A DNA stretch of 64,000 nucleotides from Bremerella sp. JC817 (GCF_040718835.1 NZ_JBFEFG010000281.1:372001-436000), one strand, 5' to 3'; numbered from the stretch's first letter, positions 9,724 to 19,841 are shown. Program-made: numbers and translations. Notes: a model not told the origin generated them from the letters alone.

Positions 9724-10485
9724 ATGCCTCGCATCGCCCCTTGGTTTATTGCCCCTGCCCTGCTGCTCTTTCTGACGAGTCTTCTGCTGGCGGAAGACTT
9801 TCATCCCGATCAGTCGAGCCTGCCGACGCCTCCGCCGGAAGGTGCCACTGTTTTGTTGGGCCCTGAAACGAACGAATTCCTCAGCAAGTCAGGCGGCGCG
9901 ATCGACTGGCCCCTGGAAGATGGTGTGGTGACTTCGACCCGCGGTCAGAGTCGATCGAACCATATCGTCTCGAAACTTCACTTTCGCGATGCGGACATTC
10001 ATGCCGAGTTTAAATTGCCGCCGAAAGGCTCTGGCAACAGTGGCATCTATATCCATGGCAACTATGAATTGCAGGTCATCAATTCGACCGGCAAAGAAAA
10101 GCTCGACCAGGGAGACATCGGAGCGGTCTACGGCTTTGCTCCAGCAAAGGTCAACGCCGGCAAGGCCCCTGGCGAGTGGCAAGTGTATGACATCCGCTAT
10201 CGAGCACCACGCCGTGACGAGTCGGGCAAGATCGTCGAAAAGGGTAAGATCTCGGCGTGGCTCAACGGGCAACTGGTTCAAGATGAAACCGAAGTCGACG
10301 AACCTCGTTCGAATTATCACCCTTATCGCTACAAGACGACCGATTATTTGAAATCGATCTGGGAAAAGCAAAAGCAGACCTCGGTCGGCCCGGTCTTCCT
10401 GCAAGATCACGACAATGCGGTCCAGTTCCGCAATGTCTGGGTCAAGCCGCTGGACGACAAGGCCGTGCTGGTGGAAGGCTCGTAG
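9724..10485 (+). CDS. Secreted DUF1080 (3-keto-disaccharide hydrolase) domain protein
   Basis: From the ATG at 9724 the product is 253 residues with a signal peptide (WFIAPALLLFLTSLLLAE). An in-frame ATG at 9700 is an alternative. The mature protein is a jelly-roll domain of the DUF1080 family, recognised by DIHAEFKLPPKGSGNSGIYIHG, then the YELQVINSTG and GEWQVYDI segments, and a final GPVFLQDHDNAVQFRNVWVK. The family is strongly expanded in planctomycetes and related bacteria. Some members cleave 3-keto-glycosides, and others bind or process glycans. The product should be periplasmic. Confidence 0.88.
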   Translation: MPRIAPWFIAPALLLFLTSLLLAEDFHPDQSSLPTPPPEGATVLLGPETNEFLSKSGGAIDWPLEDGVVTSTRGQSRSNHIVSKLHFRDADIHAEFKLPPKGSGNSGIYIHGNYELQVINSTGKEKLDQGDIGAVYGFAPAKVNAGKAPGEWQVYDIRYRAPRRDESGKIVEKGKISAWLNGQLVQDETEVDEPRSNYHPYRYKTTDYLKSIWEKQKQTSVGPVFLQDHDNAVQFRNVWVKPLDDKAVLVEGS

Positions 10486-10525
10486 CGCCGGCTGTTCGCA
10501 CAACTTTCATAACGATAGGAACGCC

Positions 10526-11077
10526 ATGTTTTCAATCGGACCAGGTACCAAGGGATGGATGTTGTTGGCATGCCTGCTGGGCGTCCTCGGCTGCCAACAG
10601 CCGCACGTCGAAATGAAGGTCGCCTGGGAAGGTTCGACGGCAGAAGACCTGGCGGAGTACGTCAACATTCACTTTCCGGAGATGGAACTGGCCGTCATCA
10701 AAGATGGCAAAGGAACTGTCTATTTCCAGCAGCCACTTACGGAAGTGGAAGCGGCGATCGCCCGGGAAGCACCGACGGCTCGTAGCGGCATGGTCTTCAG
10801 TTGCGAGGAAATGACGACCCCCATTCCGCCACTGCCGGAAGTCCACATGAAAGAGTCGCTGCACTTCCAATTGAAAGAGGAAGTCCGCGCGAAGTACGGC
10901 CTTTCGATTATCGATGTCATCGACGCGATCCGCGCGATCCCCGAGGAAGAGCTACCAAAAGTTTGGCGAAAAGTAAAAATCAGCGATCACGACGGGGGTC
11001 TGATTTCGCTCGAAGAAGTCGTCGATGCTTCGACGATCCAGTCTCCTCGCCCGCTGATTATCGACCGTCGTGAATAA
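10526..11077 (+). CDS. Small lipoprotein with RND-porter-like segment, unknown function
   Basis: The start at 10526 is supported by an AGGA ribosome site. The 183-residue product has a lipobox (LLGVLGC), with Cys at about residue 23, so it should be lipid-anchored. The C-terminal 70 residues read like the periplasmic porter and docking region of RND efflux pumps: KYGLSIIDVIDAIRAI resembles the YGLnxxDVxxAI element, and GGLISLEEVVDAS resembles the following xxLxDVAxV element. No membrane helices of a pump are present. Whether this reflects real homology or local resemblance needs a profile search. It lies 40 bases behind the DUF1080 gene. Confidence 0.7.
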   Translation: MFSIGPGTKGWMLLACLLGVLGCQQPHVEMKVAWEGSTAEDLAEYVNIHFPEMELAVIKDGKGTVYFQQPLTEVEAAIAREAPTARSGMVFSCEEMTTPIPPLPEVHMKESLHFQLKEEVRAKYGLSIIDVIDAIRAIPEEELPKVWRKVKISDHDGGLISLEEVVDASTIQSPRPLIIDRRE

Positions 11078-11171
11078 AGACGACCGGATGCGACGAATTC
11101 ACATCGGTGACGGTGCCAAGGCCTGTCATCAGAACCAGGCACGGAAGGACCGGATGTTCTTCCTGGCCTCC

Positions 11172-11269
11172 CTACCTTCTAGGTAGAAGCTACCAGTTAG
11201 GGAAACTTATCCACAATAAAAGGAGGGGCATAAATCGCTCGCCCACCGTTGCGACTGGGCGATAAATCG
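11172..11269 (+). repeat. Short inverted and direct repeats upstream of a response-regulator gene
   Basis: Two small structures are visible: CTACC-5-GGTAG at 11172-11186, and TCGCCCA-10-TGGGCGA at 11239-11262. The direct repeat ATAAATCG flanks the second at 11230 and 11262. They may form leader hairpins or protein sites for the next gene. No T-run follows, so they are not typical terminators. Confidence 0.4.
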
Positions 11270-11342
11270 AGTAGTTGTATTAAATTACCGTTGAACGATT
11301 TAACCCCCTCGACAACTCTCACATCACAAAGCAGCCGCGCGC

Positions 11343-11732
11343 ATGAGCGAACAGGAAGCCAAGACGGCCGAGGACAAGACCATTCTGCTGGTGGACGACG
11401 ATACCGAGATTGTCGAAACCATGCGATTCGCCCTGGAAGCGAAAGGTTACCGCGTGCTGGTCGCTCGAGACGGCAATCAAGGCCTGGCCCTTGCCGAACG
11501 GGACGATCCCGATTTGATCGTTCTCGACATGATGATGCCGAAACGAAGTGGCTTCTTGGTTCTGGAGAAGCTGCGTCAAACGAACAAGGTACCTACCAAG
11601 ATCATCATGGTTACCGGCAATGAAGGAAACCGTCACAAGGCTTACGCCGAAATGCTCGGGGTTGATGACTACATCCGCAAGCCATTCGCCATGGATCGCT
11701 TGCTGGGTGCCGTGGCCAAACTGATCGGCTAA
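11343..11732 (+). CDS. Single-domain response regulator (CheY-like)
   Basis: The 129-residue protein is only a receiver domain. It has the acidic pocket (VDDD at 18-20), the phospho-acceptor Asp at about residue 62 in LDMMMPKRSG, the switch Thr in VTGN (about 91) and the conserved Lys in IRKPF (about 113). No output domain follows, so it must act by protein contact, for example with a kinase or phosphotransfer protein. The next gene begins 15 bases downstream and is probably translated from the same message. No cognate kinase gene is adjacent. Confidence 0.92.
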   Translation: MSEQEAKTAEDKTILLVDDDTEIVETMRFALEAKGYRVLVARDGNQGLALAERDDPDLIVLDMMMPKRSGFLVLEKLRQTNKVPTKIIMVTGNEGNRHKAYAEMLGVDDYIRKPFAMDRLLGAVAKLIG

Positions 11733-11747
11733 AGGTTTAACGGAACA

Positions 11748-12272
11748 GTGGAGCGGATCTTCGAGGCCGATGTCTTGTTCGCTCCATTTTTCATCTACGT
11801 CCGCTGTGCGGGCGAATACTCTGACGCCGATTTTCTGGCGTTGTTCGAGGTCCGCAACTACAAGCGGAAAGCCTCGGTGAGTCACGAGTGCCAAAGTGCC
11901 GCCATCTCTTCTGTCGATGGCTGGATGATGCTGGCTGACGATTGGGGCTACACCCTTTGGAATCGGCCGGCCACGCATCGAACGATCGGCCGGCTAGCGC
12001 AGCAATACGATCTGTTCACCTGTTTTCTGGGCGACATCGACGATTCTTATCACTTCGTACTCTATCGAGACGGACGACGAATCCGCGAGTACCAATGGCT
12101 TTGCCCTGCTCTTTCTCCCCCTAGGGCCACCATCGATTACGGGATCCCTTTGCCAGGGGAAGCAGAAGCCAATCTGCAGGCCGATCACTGGAAGCGAATT
12201 GTGGAAGTTGCTGAATCGCTCGGTCTGAAAGGGCATCGCCGCGAAAGCTCGATCCGGTACTTTGCACCGTAA
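11748..12272 (+). CDS. Protein of unknown function downstream of a CheY-like gene
   Basis: The product would be 174 residues from a GTG start at 11748, with an AAAGG element 13 bases upstream. There is no ATG near the beginning, which supports GTG. The sequence contains many aromatic residues (DGWMMLADDWGYTLWN, DDSYHFVLYRDGR) and no signal peptide or membrane segment. I do not recognise the family. Its style resembles small immunity-like or regulatory proteins that read out a bound partner, but this is only impression. Its close spacing to the response regulator suggests shared expression. Confidence 0.65.
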   Translation: MERIFEADVLFAPFFIYVRCAGEYSDADFLALFEVRNYKRKASVSHECQSAAISSVDGWMMLADDWGYTLWNRPATHRTIGRLAQQYDLFTCFLGDIDDSYHFVLYRDGRRIREYQWLCPALSPPRATIDYGIPLPGEAEANLQADHWKRIVEVAESLGLKGHRRESSIRYFAP

Positions 12273-12898
12273 TTCCCTGCTTTCAACAAGCATTTTCGCC
12301 GCGCGATTTCGCGGGAAGTCAGCCGTGTTGCCCTAAGGCATAGGATGCCGACGTTTCTGGACAGAATCTGCTCACTAGCACCAAAATTAAAGTTCCCAGC
12401 CGTGGCAACCTCTCGATTTTAGAAAAAATACGGGGACCCGATTATTAACGTTGCTTCACACCGAAACCCAAACAACTTGCCACGTTACAACTCGTACTAT
12501 TTTTCACAGGCGGAACAGTCGGGTGATTCCCCGCAATCTTTCTATTGCTTACAGAGTGCCTTCTGTCGATACTTTGAGACGAGGGAAGGCCAAGCGATCT
12601 TGTAGCCGATCCGATGCGAAATCTTCCCCTTTGATCTTTCTTCCGCGAACGTTCTTTCTCAATCGCGCTCGGCGTCTTGCACCGTTTTCTTAGAGCTGTG
12701 TGCGCCTGCGCGAATCGAAAGAACATAAGCTGGAAAGATACGACTTGGAAGAATTCGCAAGTTTTGTCATACAAGAAGCCAACGCCTCATCCCCAATAGT
12801 TTCGTAGCCGGATTGGCTCGCGATCTAGGCTGCGGACTGTGTTCTACCACAGGTCTACCGAGTGGGACTCGGTACCGAAACGCAGGAGGGATCAGCAT
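12273..12898. other. Long gene-free leader upstream of prkA
   Basis: This 626-base stretch has no ORF that I believe. Only short antisense frames without coding character are present. It ends with a strong ribosome site (AGGAGG) for prkA at 12894 or so. I looked for a sigma-54 element, because prkA-type operons use one in enterobacteria, and found none that fits. The length suggests a regulated promoter or structured leader, but nothing specific can be named. Confidence 0.4.
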
Positions 12899-14953
12899 AT
12901 GGCCGGCGGTCGAGAAATCGTCTCATTCCTGGCAGAACGCCAGAACCTGGAACAGTTTCGCAAAAAGAACTGGCAAGGCACCTTCGAGGAATACCTCGAC
13001 CTGGTCGCGCAAAACCCCGCGATCACGCGCAACGCGTTCCAGCGGTGTTACGACATGATCCTCTCCTACGGCGTCGACACCTACGAAGTTTCCCGAGAGA
13101 AGAAAGTTCATTACCGGTTCTTCGACGATCCGCTCGACAACGGGAAAGACGCAATCTTCGGGCTCGAAGATTCTCAGGTCCAACTCGTCAATGCCTTGAA
13201 AAGTGCCGCCCACGGTTACGGTATCGAGAAGCGTGTTTTGCTCCTTCACGGTCCGGTCGGAAGCAGTAAGAGCACGATGGCCCGACTGCTCAAGAAGGGT
13301 TTAGAGCGCTACTCCGCGCTCGATGAAGGTGCCGTGTACTCGCTCGGCTGGATCGATCCGGCGAACCCCAGCGATAGCTCCGCCATTCATTGGTGTCCAA
13401 TGAATGAAGAGCCGCTCCACTTGTTCCCGGAAGAATTCCGCCCCGATGTCGTCGCCCAGTTCCAGGAAGCGAGTGCCCTGGCAGATTACCCGCTGAGCAT
13501 CTCTGGCGAGCTCTGCCCGTTCTGTCGCTTCATGTACATGGAAAGCCTCAATCGGCATGGGGGAGACTGGTCCAAGGTTGTCCAGGACGTGCACGTACGA
13601 CGTGTATTGCTCAGTGAAAAGGATCGGATCGGCATCGGCACGTTCCAGCCGAAGGACGAGAAGAACCAAGACTCGACCGAACTCACTGGCGACATCAACT
13701 ATCGCAAAATCGCCGAATACGGCACCGATAGCGATCCACGCGCGTTCAACTTCGATGGTGAATTCAACGTCGCTAACCGCGGAATCATCGAGTTCATCGA
13801 AGTCTTGAAACTCGATGTGGCGTTCCTGTACGACCTGCTGGGTGCCAGCCAGGAACACAAGGTGAAGCCGAAGAAGTTCGCCCAGACCGACATCGACGAA
13901 GTGATCCTCGGTCACACGAACGAGCCGGAATATCGCCGGCTGCAAAACAACGAGTTCATGGAAGCCTTGCGTGACCGAACGGTGAAAATCGACGTGCCGT
14001 ACGTTACGCGGTTGTCCAACGAAGTAAAGATTTACGAGAAGGATTACAACAACGAAAAAGTCAAAGGCAAGCACATCGCCCCGCACACCATCGAGATGGC
14101 TGCGATGTGGGCTGTGCTTACGCGACTGGAAGAACCGAAGAACGCCAGCCTGACGCTTCTGCAGAAGTTGAAGTTGTACGACGGCAAATCGCTACCCGGT
14201 TTTACCGAAGAGAACATCAAAGAACTGAAATCGCAAACCAAACGAGAAGGGATGTTGGGAATTTCGCCTCGCTATGTGCAAGACAAGATTTCCAATGCCC
14301 TGGTCGCACATCCCGATGCGACTTCGATCAACCCATTCATGGTGTTGAACGAGCTCGAATCGGGACTCGGCAACCATTCCTTGATCACCAGCGAAGAGCA
14401 ACGCGATCACTATCGCCAGCTCCTCGAAGTGGTCAAGGAAGAGTACGAGAACATCGTCAAGAACGAAGTTCAACGTGCGATTGCCGCCGACGAAGATGCG
14501 ATGGCTCGTCTGTGTGCGAACTACATCGACAATGTCAAAGCTTATACCCAGCGGGAACGCGTCAAAAATAAGTTCACCGGCCAATACGAAGAGCCGGACG
14601 ATCGCTTGATGCGGTCGATCGAAGAAAAGATCGATATCCCCGACAGCCGCAAAGATGATTTCCGTCGCGAAATCATGAACTACATCGGTGCCTTGTCGAT
14701 CGACGGCAAGAAGTTCGACTATAAGACGAACGAACGTCTTTATAAGGCGCTTCAGCTGAAATTGTTTGAAGATCAGAAGGACTCGATCAAGCTCACCAGT
14801 CTCGTGTCGAGCGTTATTGACCAGGAGACCCAAGAGAAGATCGACGTCGTCAAACAGCGTCTCATCCGAGACCATGGTTACGACGATGAAAGCGCTACGG
14901 ACGTACTCAGCTACGTCGCCAGCATCTTCGCACGAGGAGATGTGACCGGCTAA
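12899..14953 (+). CDS. prkA: PrkA-type serine protein kinase (AAA domain)
   Basis: The 684-residue product starts at the ATG behind a near-perfect AGGAGG site. It belongs to the PrkA/YeaG family: an N-terminal AAA module with Walker [10 protein letters not shown] at residues 118-126, and a long C-terminal helical kinase-like part. YeaG of Escherichia coli is of similar length. The family is linked to stress, starvation and sporulation, and acts in the cytoplasm with its partners DUF444 (YeaH) and SpoVR (YcgB). Here all three genes lie in the same order within 5.3 kb, which makes the assignment firm. The target of phosphorylation is unknown. Confidence 0.95.
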   Translation: MAGGREIVSFLAERQNLEQFRKKNWQGTFEEYLDLVAQNPAITRNAFQRCYDMILSYGVDTYEVSREKKVHYRFFDDPLDNGKDAIFGLEDSQVQLVNALKSAAHGYGIEKRVLLLHGPVGSSKSTMARLLKKGLERYSALDEGAVYSLGWIDPANPSDSSAIHWCPMNEEPLHLFPEEFRPDVVAQFQEASALADYPLSISGELCPFCRFMYMESLNRHGGDWSKVVQDVHVRRVLLSEKDRIGIGTFQPKDEKNQDSTELTGDINYRKIAEYGTDSDPRAFNFDGEFNVANRGIIEFIEVLKLDVAFLYDLLGASQEHKVKPKKFAQTDIDEVILGHTNEPEYRRLQNNEFMEALRDRTVKIDVPYVTRLSNEVKIYEKDYNNEKVKGKHIAPHTIEMAAMWAVLTRLEEPKNASLTLLQKLKLYDGKSLPGFTEENIKELKSQTKREGMLGISPRYVQDKISNALVAHPDATSINPFMVLNELESGLGNHSLITSEEQRDHYRQLLEVVKEEYENIVKNEVQRAIAADEDAMARLCANYIDNVKAYTQRERVKNKFTGQYEEPDDRLMRSIEEKIDIPDSRKDDFRREIMNYIGALSIDGKKFDYKTNERLYKALQLKLFEDQKDSIKLTSLVSSVIDQETQEKIDVVKQRLIRDHGYDDESATDVLSYVASIFARGDVTG

Positions 14954-15322
14954 GCATTCACCATCAATTCGCAATCATCGGGTGCCATGCCGACGTCCGT
15001 CGTTGGCAGGCATTCGAAGAGAACACCCAGCCATTGAAGGCGCAAGAACACCAAGAGTTGCCAGCAATCGCGTACCAGGGATGGTCATGAATCCGTTGAA
15101 AGCACTTTCGCGATCCTATCGCAGGTCCGATTCGGTTCCACTGTCTGACTCCCCCCAAGCTCTTCTCGTTCTTTGCGTTTCGATCGGCATCTCTTCGAAC
15201 GCCCAATCCAATCGTCGGTCACGAAGACGAACGCATGGCACCCGGTATCGGCCATCCAGGCTGCCATTGTCCCTTTCCCTGGTTTATTCACTTCGCCCGC
15301 TTCGTGCTTAAGGAGAAACATT
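14954..15322. other. Spacer between prkA and the DUF444 gene
   Basis: No convincing gene, hairpin or promoter is seen in these 369 bases, apart from the ribosome site AAGGAG just ahead of 15323. The length suggests that the downstream genes may also have their own promoter. Confidence 0.35.
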
Positions 15323-16426
15323 ATGGGCTTGAAGATTGATCGCGACGTACACCGATTTCGCGAAATCGTTCGTGGACGCATTCGTGATAATCTTCGTAAG
15401 TACATCACCCACGGCGAGATGATCGGCCGGAAGGGGAAGGACCTGGTCAGTATCCCCGTACCCAGCCTCGACGTGCCTCATTTCCGCTACGGAAAGAACA
15501 AAGGGGGCGTCGGTCAAGGGGATGGCGAGGTCGGCGATCCGGTTGGCAAAGGAGACGACGGCGACGGTGCCGGACAAGCAGGCAACGAAGCAGGTCGTCA
15601 CATCCTGGAAGTCGACGTACCGCTCGAGGAACTTGCGACGATGCTGGGGGACGAACTGGAACTGCCCCGGATCGAGCCGAAGGGCAACTCCAATATCAAC
15701 CAGTGGAAAAACAAATACGACAGCATTCGCTCGACCGGTCCTGAATCGCTACGGCATTTCCGGAGAACCTATGTAAAAGCCCTACGACGTCAGATCGCCT
15801 CGGGCATTTACAACCCGCAGAATCCCGTCATTGTTCCGGTTCGCGACGATACCCGCTACCGCAGTTGGACGAGCACGCCACAGCCCGAGGCGAATGCCGC
15901 CATCGTGTATGTGATGGATGTTTCCGGTTCGATGACCGACGACCAGAAAGAGATCGTCCGAACCGAAGCATTCTGGATCGATACCTGGCTACGCAGCCAA
16001 TACAAAGGGGTCGAACGACGTTATGTCATTCACGACGCCGGGGCGAAGGAAGTGGACGAACACACCTTCTACCATACCCGCGAAAGTGGTGGCACGCGTA
16101 TCAGTTCGGCCTACAAGATCGTGCAACAGATCCTGGAAAAAGAGTTCCCGTCGGCCGACTGGAACATTTACTGCTTTCAATTCTCCGACGGTGACAACTG
16201 GGGAGAAGACAACCGGGCCTGCATGCGAATGCTGCAAGAGTCGTTGATCCCCGCCTGCAACTTGTTCTGTTACGGTCAAGTCGAAAGCCCCTATGGCAGT
16301 GGCGAATACATGAAATCGCTTGTCAACCAATTCGGCAAGAACCACGACACCCTGATCTTGTCTCACATTGAAGACAAAGATGCGATCTATGGCTCCATCA
16401 AGCAATTTCTCGGAAAAGGTAAGTGA
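15323..16426 (+). CDS. yeaH: DUF444 family protein (YeaH-like, VWA fold)
   Basis: The chosen ATG at 15323 follows AAGGAG and gives 367 residues, opening [19 protein letters not shown] as in YeaH. A glycine/aspartate-rich linker (about residues 62-90) separates a basic N-terminal part from a von Willebrand A-like domain. The MIDAS motif DVSGS begins at Asp 199. Family members act with the PrkA kinase, probably as scaffold or activator. The gene sits between prkA and spoVR, as in other bacteria. An upstream in-frame start is possible but adds unrelated sequence. Confidence 0.92.
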   Translation: MGLKIDRDVHRFREIVRGRIRDNLRKYITHGEMIGRKGKDLVSIPVPSLDVPHFRYGKNKGGVGQGDGEVGDPVGKGDDGDGAGQAGNEAGRHILEVDVPLEELATMLGDELELPRIEPKGNSNINQWKNKYDSIRSTGPESLRHFRRTYVKALRRQIASGIYNPQNPVIVPVRDDTRYRSWTSTPQPEANAAIVYVMDVSGSMTDDQKEIVRTEAFWIDTWLRSQYKGVERRYVIHDAGAKEVDEHTFYHTRESGGTRISSAYKIVQQILEKEFPSADWNIYCFQFSDGDNWGEDNRACMRMLQESLIPACNLFCYGQVESPYGSGEYMKSLVNQFGKNHDTLILSHIEDKDAIYGSIKQFLGKGK

Positions 16427-16451
16427 GGACATCCTACTAAGGTAACATCCT

Positions 16452-16655
16452 ATGGCGACAGCCGATTTGAATCCCGAAATGCCACACCGTTTTCTGGTTC
16501 GCGTGGGCCATAACCAGGTCACCGTCGTATGCCAGACAGCGGCCGAAGCGATCGTTTTTGCCAAAAAGCAATTGCGTCGCGATCTCCCTCGTTTATGGGA
16601 CGTGATCAGTTCGCTCTCGGAAAGCAAGTTCGAGGTTCGCGATCTCGATCAGTAG
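16452..16655 (+). CDS. Small protein of 67 residues inside the prkA-spoVR cluster
   Basis: This short gene has an AAGG element ahead of its ATG, ends 29 bases before the SpoVR start and begins 25 bases after the DUF444 stop. Its product is mixed alpha/beta with a basic middle (FAKKQLRRDLPRLWDVI) and an acidic end. There is no signal peptide or membrane segment. I know no such gene between YeaH and YcgB in enterobacteria. The tight packing and clear ribosome site support a real gene. Function is unknown, and an adaptor role for the PrkA module is inferred only from position. Confidence 0.7.
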   Translation: MATADLNPEMPHRFLVRVGHNQVTVVCQTAAEAIVFAKKQLRRDLPRLWDVISSLSESKFEVRDLDQ

Positions 16656-16684
16656 GTCGACATCATCCCACGGAGGACAACCGA

Positions 16685-18211
16685 ATGCCCATTACGCATC
16701 GAAGCTTCGCGAATTTGCCGGAAGAGTTGGCCGAAGTGCAGGTCGAAATCGAGCAACATGCGCTCGATTACGGCTTGGACTTCTTTCCCACGATCTTCGA
16801 GTTGGTCGACGTCGACCAACTGAACGCGATTGCGGCCATGGGCGGTTTTCCGACGCGATATCCCCATTGGCGATTCGGCATGGAGTACGAACGCCTTTCC
16901 AAGGGTTATCACTATGGGCTGCAGAAGATCTATGAACTCGTCATCAACAACGATCCCTGCTACGCCTATTTGCTTTCCAGCAATCATTTCGCCGATCACA
17001 AACTGGTGATGGCGCACGTGTATGGGCACTGTGACTTTTTCAAATGTAATCAGTGGTTCAGCCAGACCGATCGCAAGATGATCGATCAGATGGCCAACCA
17101 TGGAAACCGCATCCGACGCTACATGAACCGCTTTGGTGTTTCAGAGGTCGAGAATTTCATTGATGCCTGTTTGAGTATCGAAGATTTGATCGATATCCAT
17201 TCGCCGTTTATCCAGCGAAGCCGCTCGGAAGATCGCTACAAGTTTCGCGCTCATACCGATGAGGAATCAACCGAAGCGGTCGACGGAGGCGACTTCCGCC
17301 TCCCCGCCAAGAGTTACATGGACAACTTCATCAATCCTCGCAAGAAGGATTCGGACGAAGACGAAACGCCGCGACCAGCCCGGGCCATTCCAGTCCCGGA
17401 CGAGCCGACCAAAGATGTGATGCTGTTCCTGCTGCAGTACGCCCCGCTGCGACCTTGGCAGCTCGATGTCTTGTCGATGCTACGGGACGAAGCGTATTAC
17501 TTCGCACCCCAAGGCCAGACCAAAATCATGAATGAAGGGTGGGCGACCTATTGGCACTCGACCATCATGACCCGGCACGGACTGCATGCTTCGGAAGTGA
17601 TCAACTACGCCGACCATACTTCCGGAACATTGGCCAGCAGCCCGACCCGATTGAATCCGTACAAACTCGGCCTCGAGCTTCTGCGCGACATCGAAGATCG
17701 CTGGAACCGAGGCTGTTTCGGCCAGGATTACGACGACTGCGACGACTACGTCCAGCGGCAAAACTGGAACACTGATGTCGGGCTCGGTCGCGACAAGATC
17801 TTTGAAGTCCGTCAAATCCACAACGACCTGACCTTCATCGACGAGTTCTTCACGCTCGACTTTTGCCGTCGTTATAAGATGTTCCAGTTTGGCTACAACG
17901 ACTCAACCGAATACTACGAAATCGAAAGTCGCGAGTTCCCCAAGGTCAAACAGCAACTTCTGTTCAGCCTGACGAACATGGGGCGTCCCGAGATCTTCGT
18001 TTCCGATGGCAACTACAAGAACCGGGGCGAGATGCTGCTGACGCATCGCCATCATGGCGTTGAATTGAAGATGGACTATGCCCGCGACACGCTGACCAAC
18101 TTGTTCAACCTGTGGAAACGTCCGGTGCATATCCACACGATTCTCGACGACCAGGAAGTGATGCTCAGTTGGGACGGCACCCATCACGAATGCGTCAAGC
18201 TCGAGAGCTGA
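16685..18211 (+). CDS. spoVR: SpoVR family protein (YcgB-like)
   Basis: The 508-residue product starts at the ATG behind GGAGGA and is almost the same length as Escherichia coli YcgB (about 510). Family landmarks include FFPTIFELVDVDQLNAIAA near the start, HVYGHCDFFKCN near residue 115, and MNEGWATYWHS near residue 280, a conserved stretch with metal-ligand-like residues. In Bacillus the protein affects spore cortex formation. In non-sporulating bacteria its role is linked to PrkA. An in-frame upstream extension overlaps the small gene at 16452 and is rejected. It is cytoplasmic and probably co-transcribed with its neighbours. Confidence 0.95.
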   Translation: MPITHRSFANLPEELAEVQVEIEQHALDYGLDFFPTIFELVDVDQLNAIAAMGGFPTRYPHWRFGMEYERLSKGYHYGLQKIYELVINNDPCYAYLLSSNHFADHKLVMAHVYGHCDFFKCNQWFSQTDRKMIDQMANHGNRIRRYMNRFGVSEVENFIDACLSIEDLIDIHSPFIQRSRSEDRYKFRAHTDEESTEAVDGGDFRLPAKSYMDNFINPRKKDSDEDETPRPARAIPVPDEPTKDVMLFLLQYAPLRPWQLDVLSMLRDEAYYFAPQGQTKIMNEGWATYWHSTIMTRHGLHASEVINYADHTSGTLASSPTRLNPYKLGLELLRDIEDRWNRGCFGQDYDDCDDYVQRQNWNTDVGLGRDKIFEVRQIHNDLTFIDEFFTLDFCRRYKMFQFGYNDSTEYYEIESREFPKVKQQLLFSLTNMGRPEIFVSDGNYKNRGEMLLTHRHHGVELKMDYARDTLTNLFNLWKRPVHIHTILDDQEVMLSWDGTHHECVKLES

Positions 18212-18321
18212 TTTCACCAAACCAACAACTGCCTGACCGTTGGCCCGCAGTCATGCCAGGCGTGACGGATCAGTCGACACACCGAAATTCATCGATTCAT
18301 TTTTCAAAAGGAGGCCCAACG

Positions 18322-18795
18322 ATGACCCAGGACATAAGGCAACGCTTGGATAACCATCCGGCGCCGAACAGGAAGTTCGAGACGGCGCTAAACCAGGGAA
18401 AGGTCACAGCGACAGACCTGACGGTCGAACGCGTCGGCGTCTCGACACGTCAAATCGATTACCGTTTCAACGAGGCAAAAAGCCATGAAGGGGCGAGCGA
18501 CGTCGCGGAAAACCTGGTTCGCCGTGTCGACTATCTGCTGGAACCGTTGGCGATCATCGAACGCGATCCGGCCGAAAGCCAGATTCAAATCAGGTCGCAA
18601 AAGCCAACTCAGGATGGCGACTCGCGACGCTATTACGAGATGAACGTTGACAGCAAAGGCATTTCTATTCAGCGTTACAAAACGACCGGCACAGGTCGCG
18701 AAAGCGAAGAGATTCACCTGACTCGCGAGTCGTTCGAGCGGGTCTGCCGTGATCTCGACGATGCGGCAGCCCCGAAAGGCAAGCCTCGGTCATAA
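18322..18795 (+). CDS. Hypothetical protein downstream of spoVR
   Basis: The 157-residue product starts at 18322 behind the strong site AAAAGGAGG. It is soluble and highly charged, rich in Arg, Asp, Glu and Thr. A beta-rich middle part is suggested by RRYYEMNVDSKGISIQRYK. I do not recognise it. The gene lies 110 bases behind spoVR on the same strand and is followed by a longer gap, so it is a candidate last member of the prkA cluster. No catalytic motif is seen. Confidence 0.72.
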   Translation: MTQDIRQRLDNHPAPNRKFETALNQGKVTATDLTVERVGVSTRQIDYRFNEAKSHEGASDVAENLVRRVDYLLEPLAIIERDPAESQIQIRSQKPTQDGDSRRYYEMNVDSKGISIQRYKTTGTGRESEEIHLTRESFERVCRDLDDAAAPKGKPRS

Positions 18796-18968
18796 ATTGC
18801 CTGGCCCGCCGCAATCAGCTTTGGCTCATTCGCCGACTTGCTGGCTGCGAGGGCCATTTCTTCCGCCTTTTTGCGTGAGACCGGGCACTACTTCGTTGGT
18901 TCGTTTCGATTTGATAGACTGAGTCTTTCCAATCGAATTCCATTGAACCTTTGCGAGAAGTAGTTTTC

Positions 18969-19814
18969 ATGAGCCACGGCCGCCCCGGTTCCGCCCCACT
19001 TCCAGAGCCCTCGATCATTCCAACCGAAGGCTGGCACTGCAGCCACTTTTATTACACCTTCGACCGAGCGCTGCTGACCGGCTTTACCCCAGAAGAACTG
19101 GCAACTGCCGCTCAGGAAATCATCGCGATCCTTAATCCGGAAGCGGAAGGCAATCCTCAACGTCTTCAGGTTTCGATTGTCAGTGGCCACAAGGCTGACT
19201 TCTCCTTGATGCTGATGGACCCTGATCCGCTGGTGATCGATTCGGTTCATCAGAAGCTGATGGCAACCCAACTGGGTGCCGCACTCCAGCCGACATACTC
19301 GTTCGTATCGATGACCGAAATCTCGGAGTACGTCCCGTCGATTGAACAATATGCCGAACGCCTGGTCCGTGAAGGGGAAGAGAAAGACTCCCCTTCGTAC
19401 GAAGCCAAGGTCAACGCCTACGCCAAACGTTTGCCGATGATGAACAATCAACGGCTGACGCCTGATTTCCCTCCGTACCCTGCGACTTGCTTCTATCCGA
19501 TGAACAAGAAACGGAAGGTGGGTGAAAACTGGTTCCTGATGCCATTCTCCGCTCGTAACGCGTTGATGGCCGAACATGCCCAAAGCGGGATGCAGTTCGC
19601 CGGGAAGGTTTCGCAGTTGATCACCGTCAGCGTCGGCTTGGACGACTGGGAATGGGGCGTCACTCTGTGGGCTCGCAACCCGGAGTACCTGAAAGACATC
19701 GTCTACAAAATGCGTTTCGACGAAGCGAGTGCCCGGTATGCTGAGTTTGGTCCGTTTTACACCAGCTATGTCAGCACCGCGGAAGAAATGCTGAAGCATT
19801 GCCGCATCCTGTAA
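18969..19814 (+). CDS. hemQ: Coproheme decarboxylase (HemQ/ChdC)
   Basis: The 281-residue protein belongs to the chlorite dismutase superfamily, coproheme decarboxylase branch. It converts coproheme III to heme b in the coproporphyrin-dependent pathway. The diagnostic C-terminal half is present: FYPMNKKR with the catalytic Tyr at about 176, NWFLMPFSARNALM, an EH pair with the probable heme-ligand His near 203, FAGKV, and VGLDDWEWGVTLWA. The start at the ATG 18969 lacks a strong ribosome site; a TTG six codons upstream is the alternative. It is cytoplasmic. The gene is not next to other heme genes, so the rest of the pathway must be encoded elsewhere. Confidence 0.93.
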   Translation: MSHGRPGSAPLPEPSIIPTEGWHCSHFYYTFDRALLTGFTPEELATAAQEIIAILNPEAEGNPQRLQVSIVSGHKADFSLMLMDPDPLVIDSVHQKLMATQLGAALQPTYSFVSMTEISEYVPSIEQYAERLVREGEEKDSPSYEAKVNAYAKRLPMMNNQRLTPDFPPYPATCFYPMNKKRKVGENWFLMPFSARNALMAEHAQSGMQFAGKVSQLITVSVGLDDWEWGVTLWARNPEYLKDIVYKMRFDEASARYAEFGPFYTSYVSTAEEMLKHCRIL

Positions 19815-19841
19815 GCTTTCCTTTTCCCTGGCAGGTTTCCG

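Noticed and set aside
11207..11215. TTATCCACA, a perfect DnaA box
   Set aside because: It is single, with no further boxes, AT-rich unwinding region or dnaA/dnaN genes nearby, so it gives no support for an origin.
12273..12898. A sigma-54 promoter before prkA, expected from enterobacterial relatives
   Set aside because: No TGGCAC-N5-TTGC-like sequence with the right spacing could be found.
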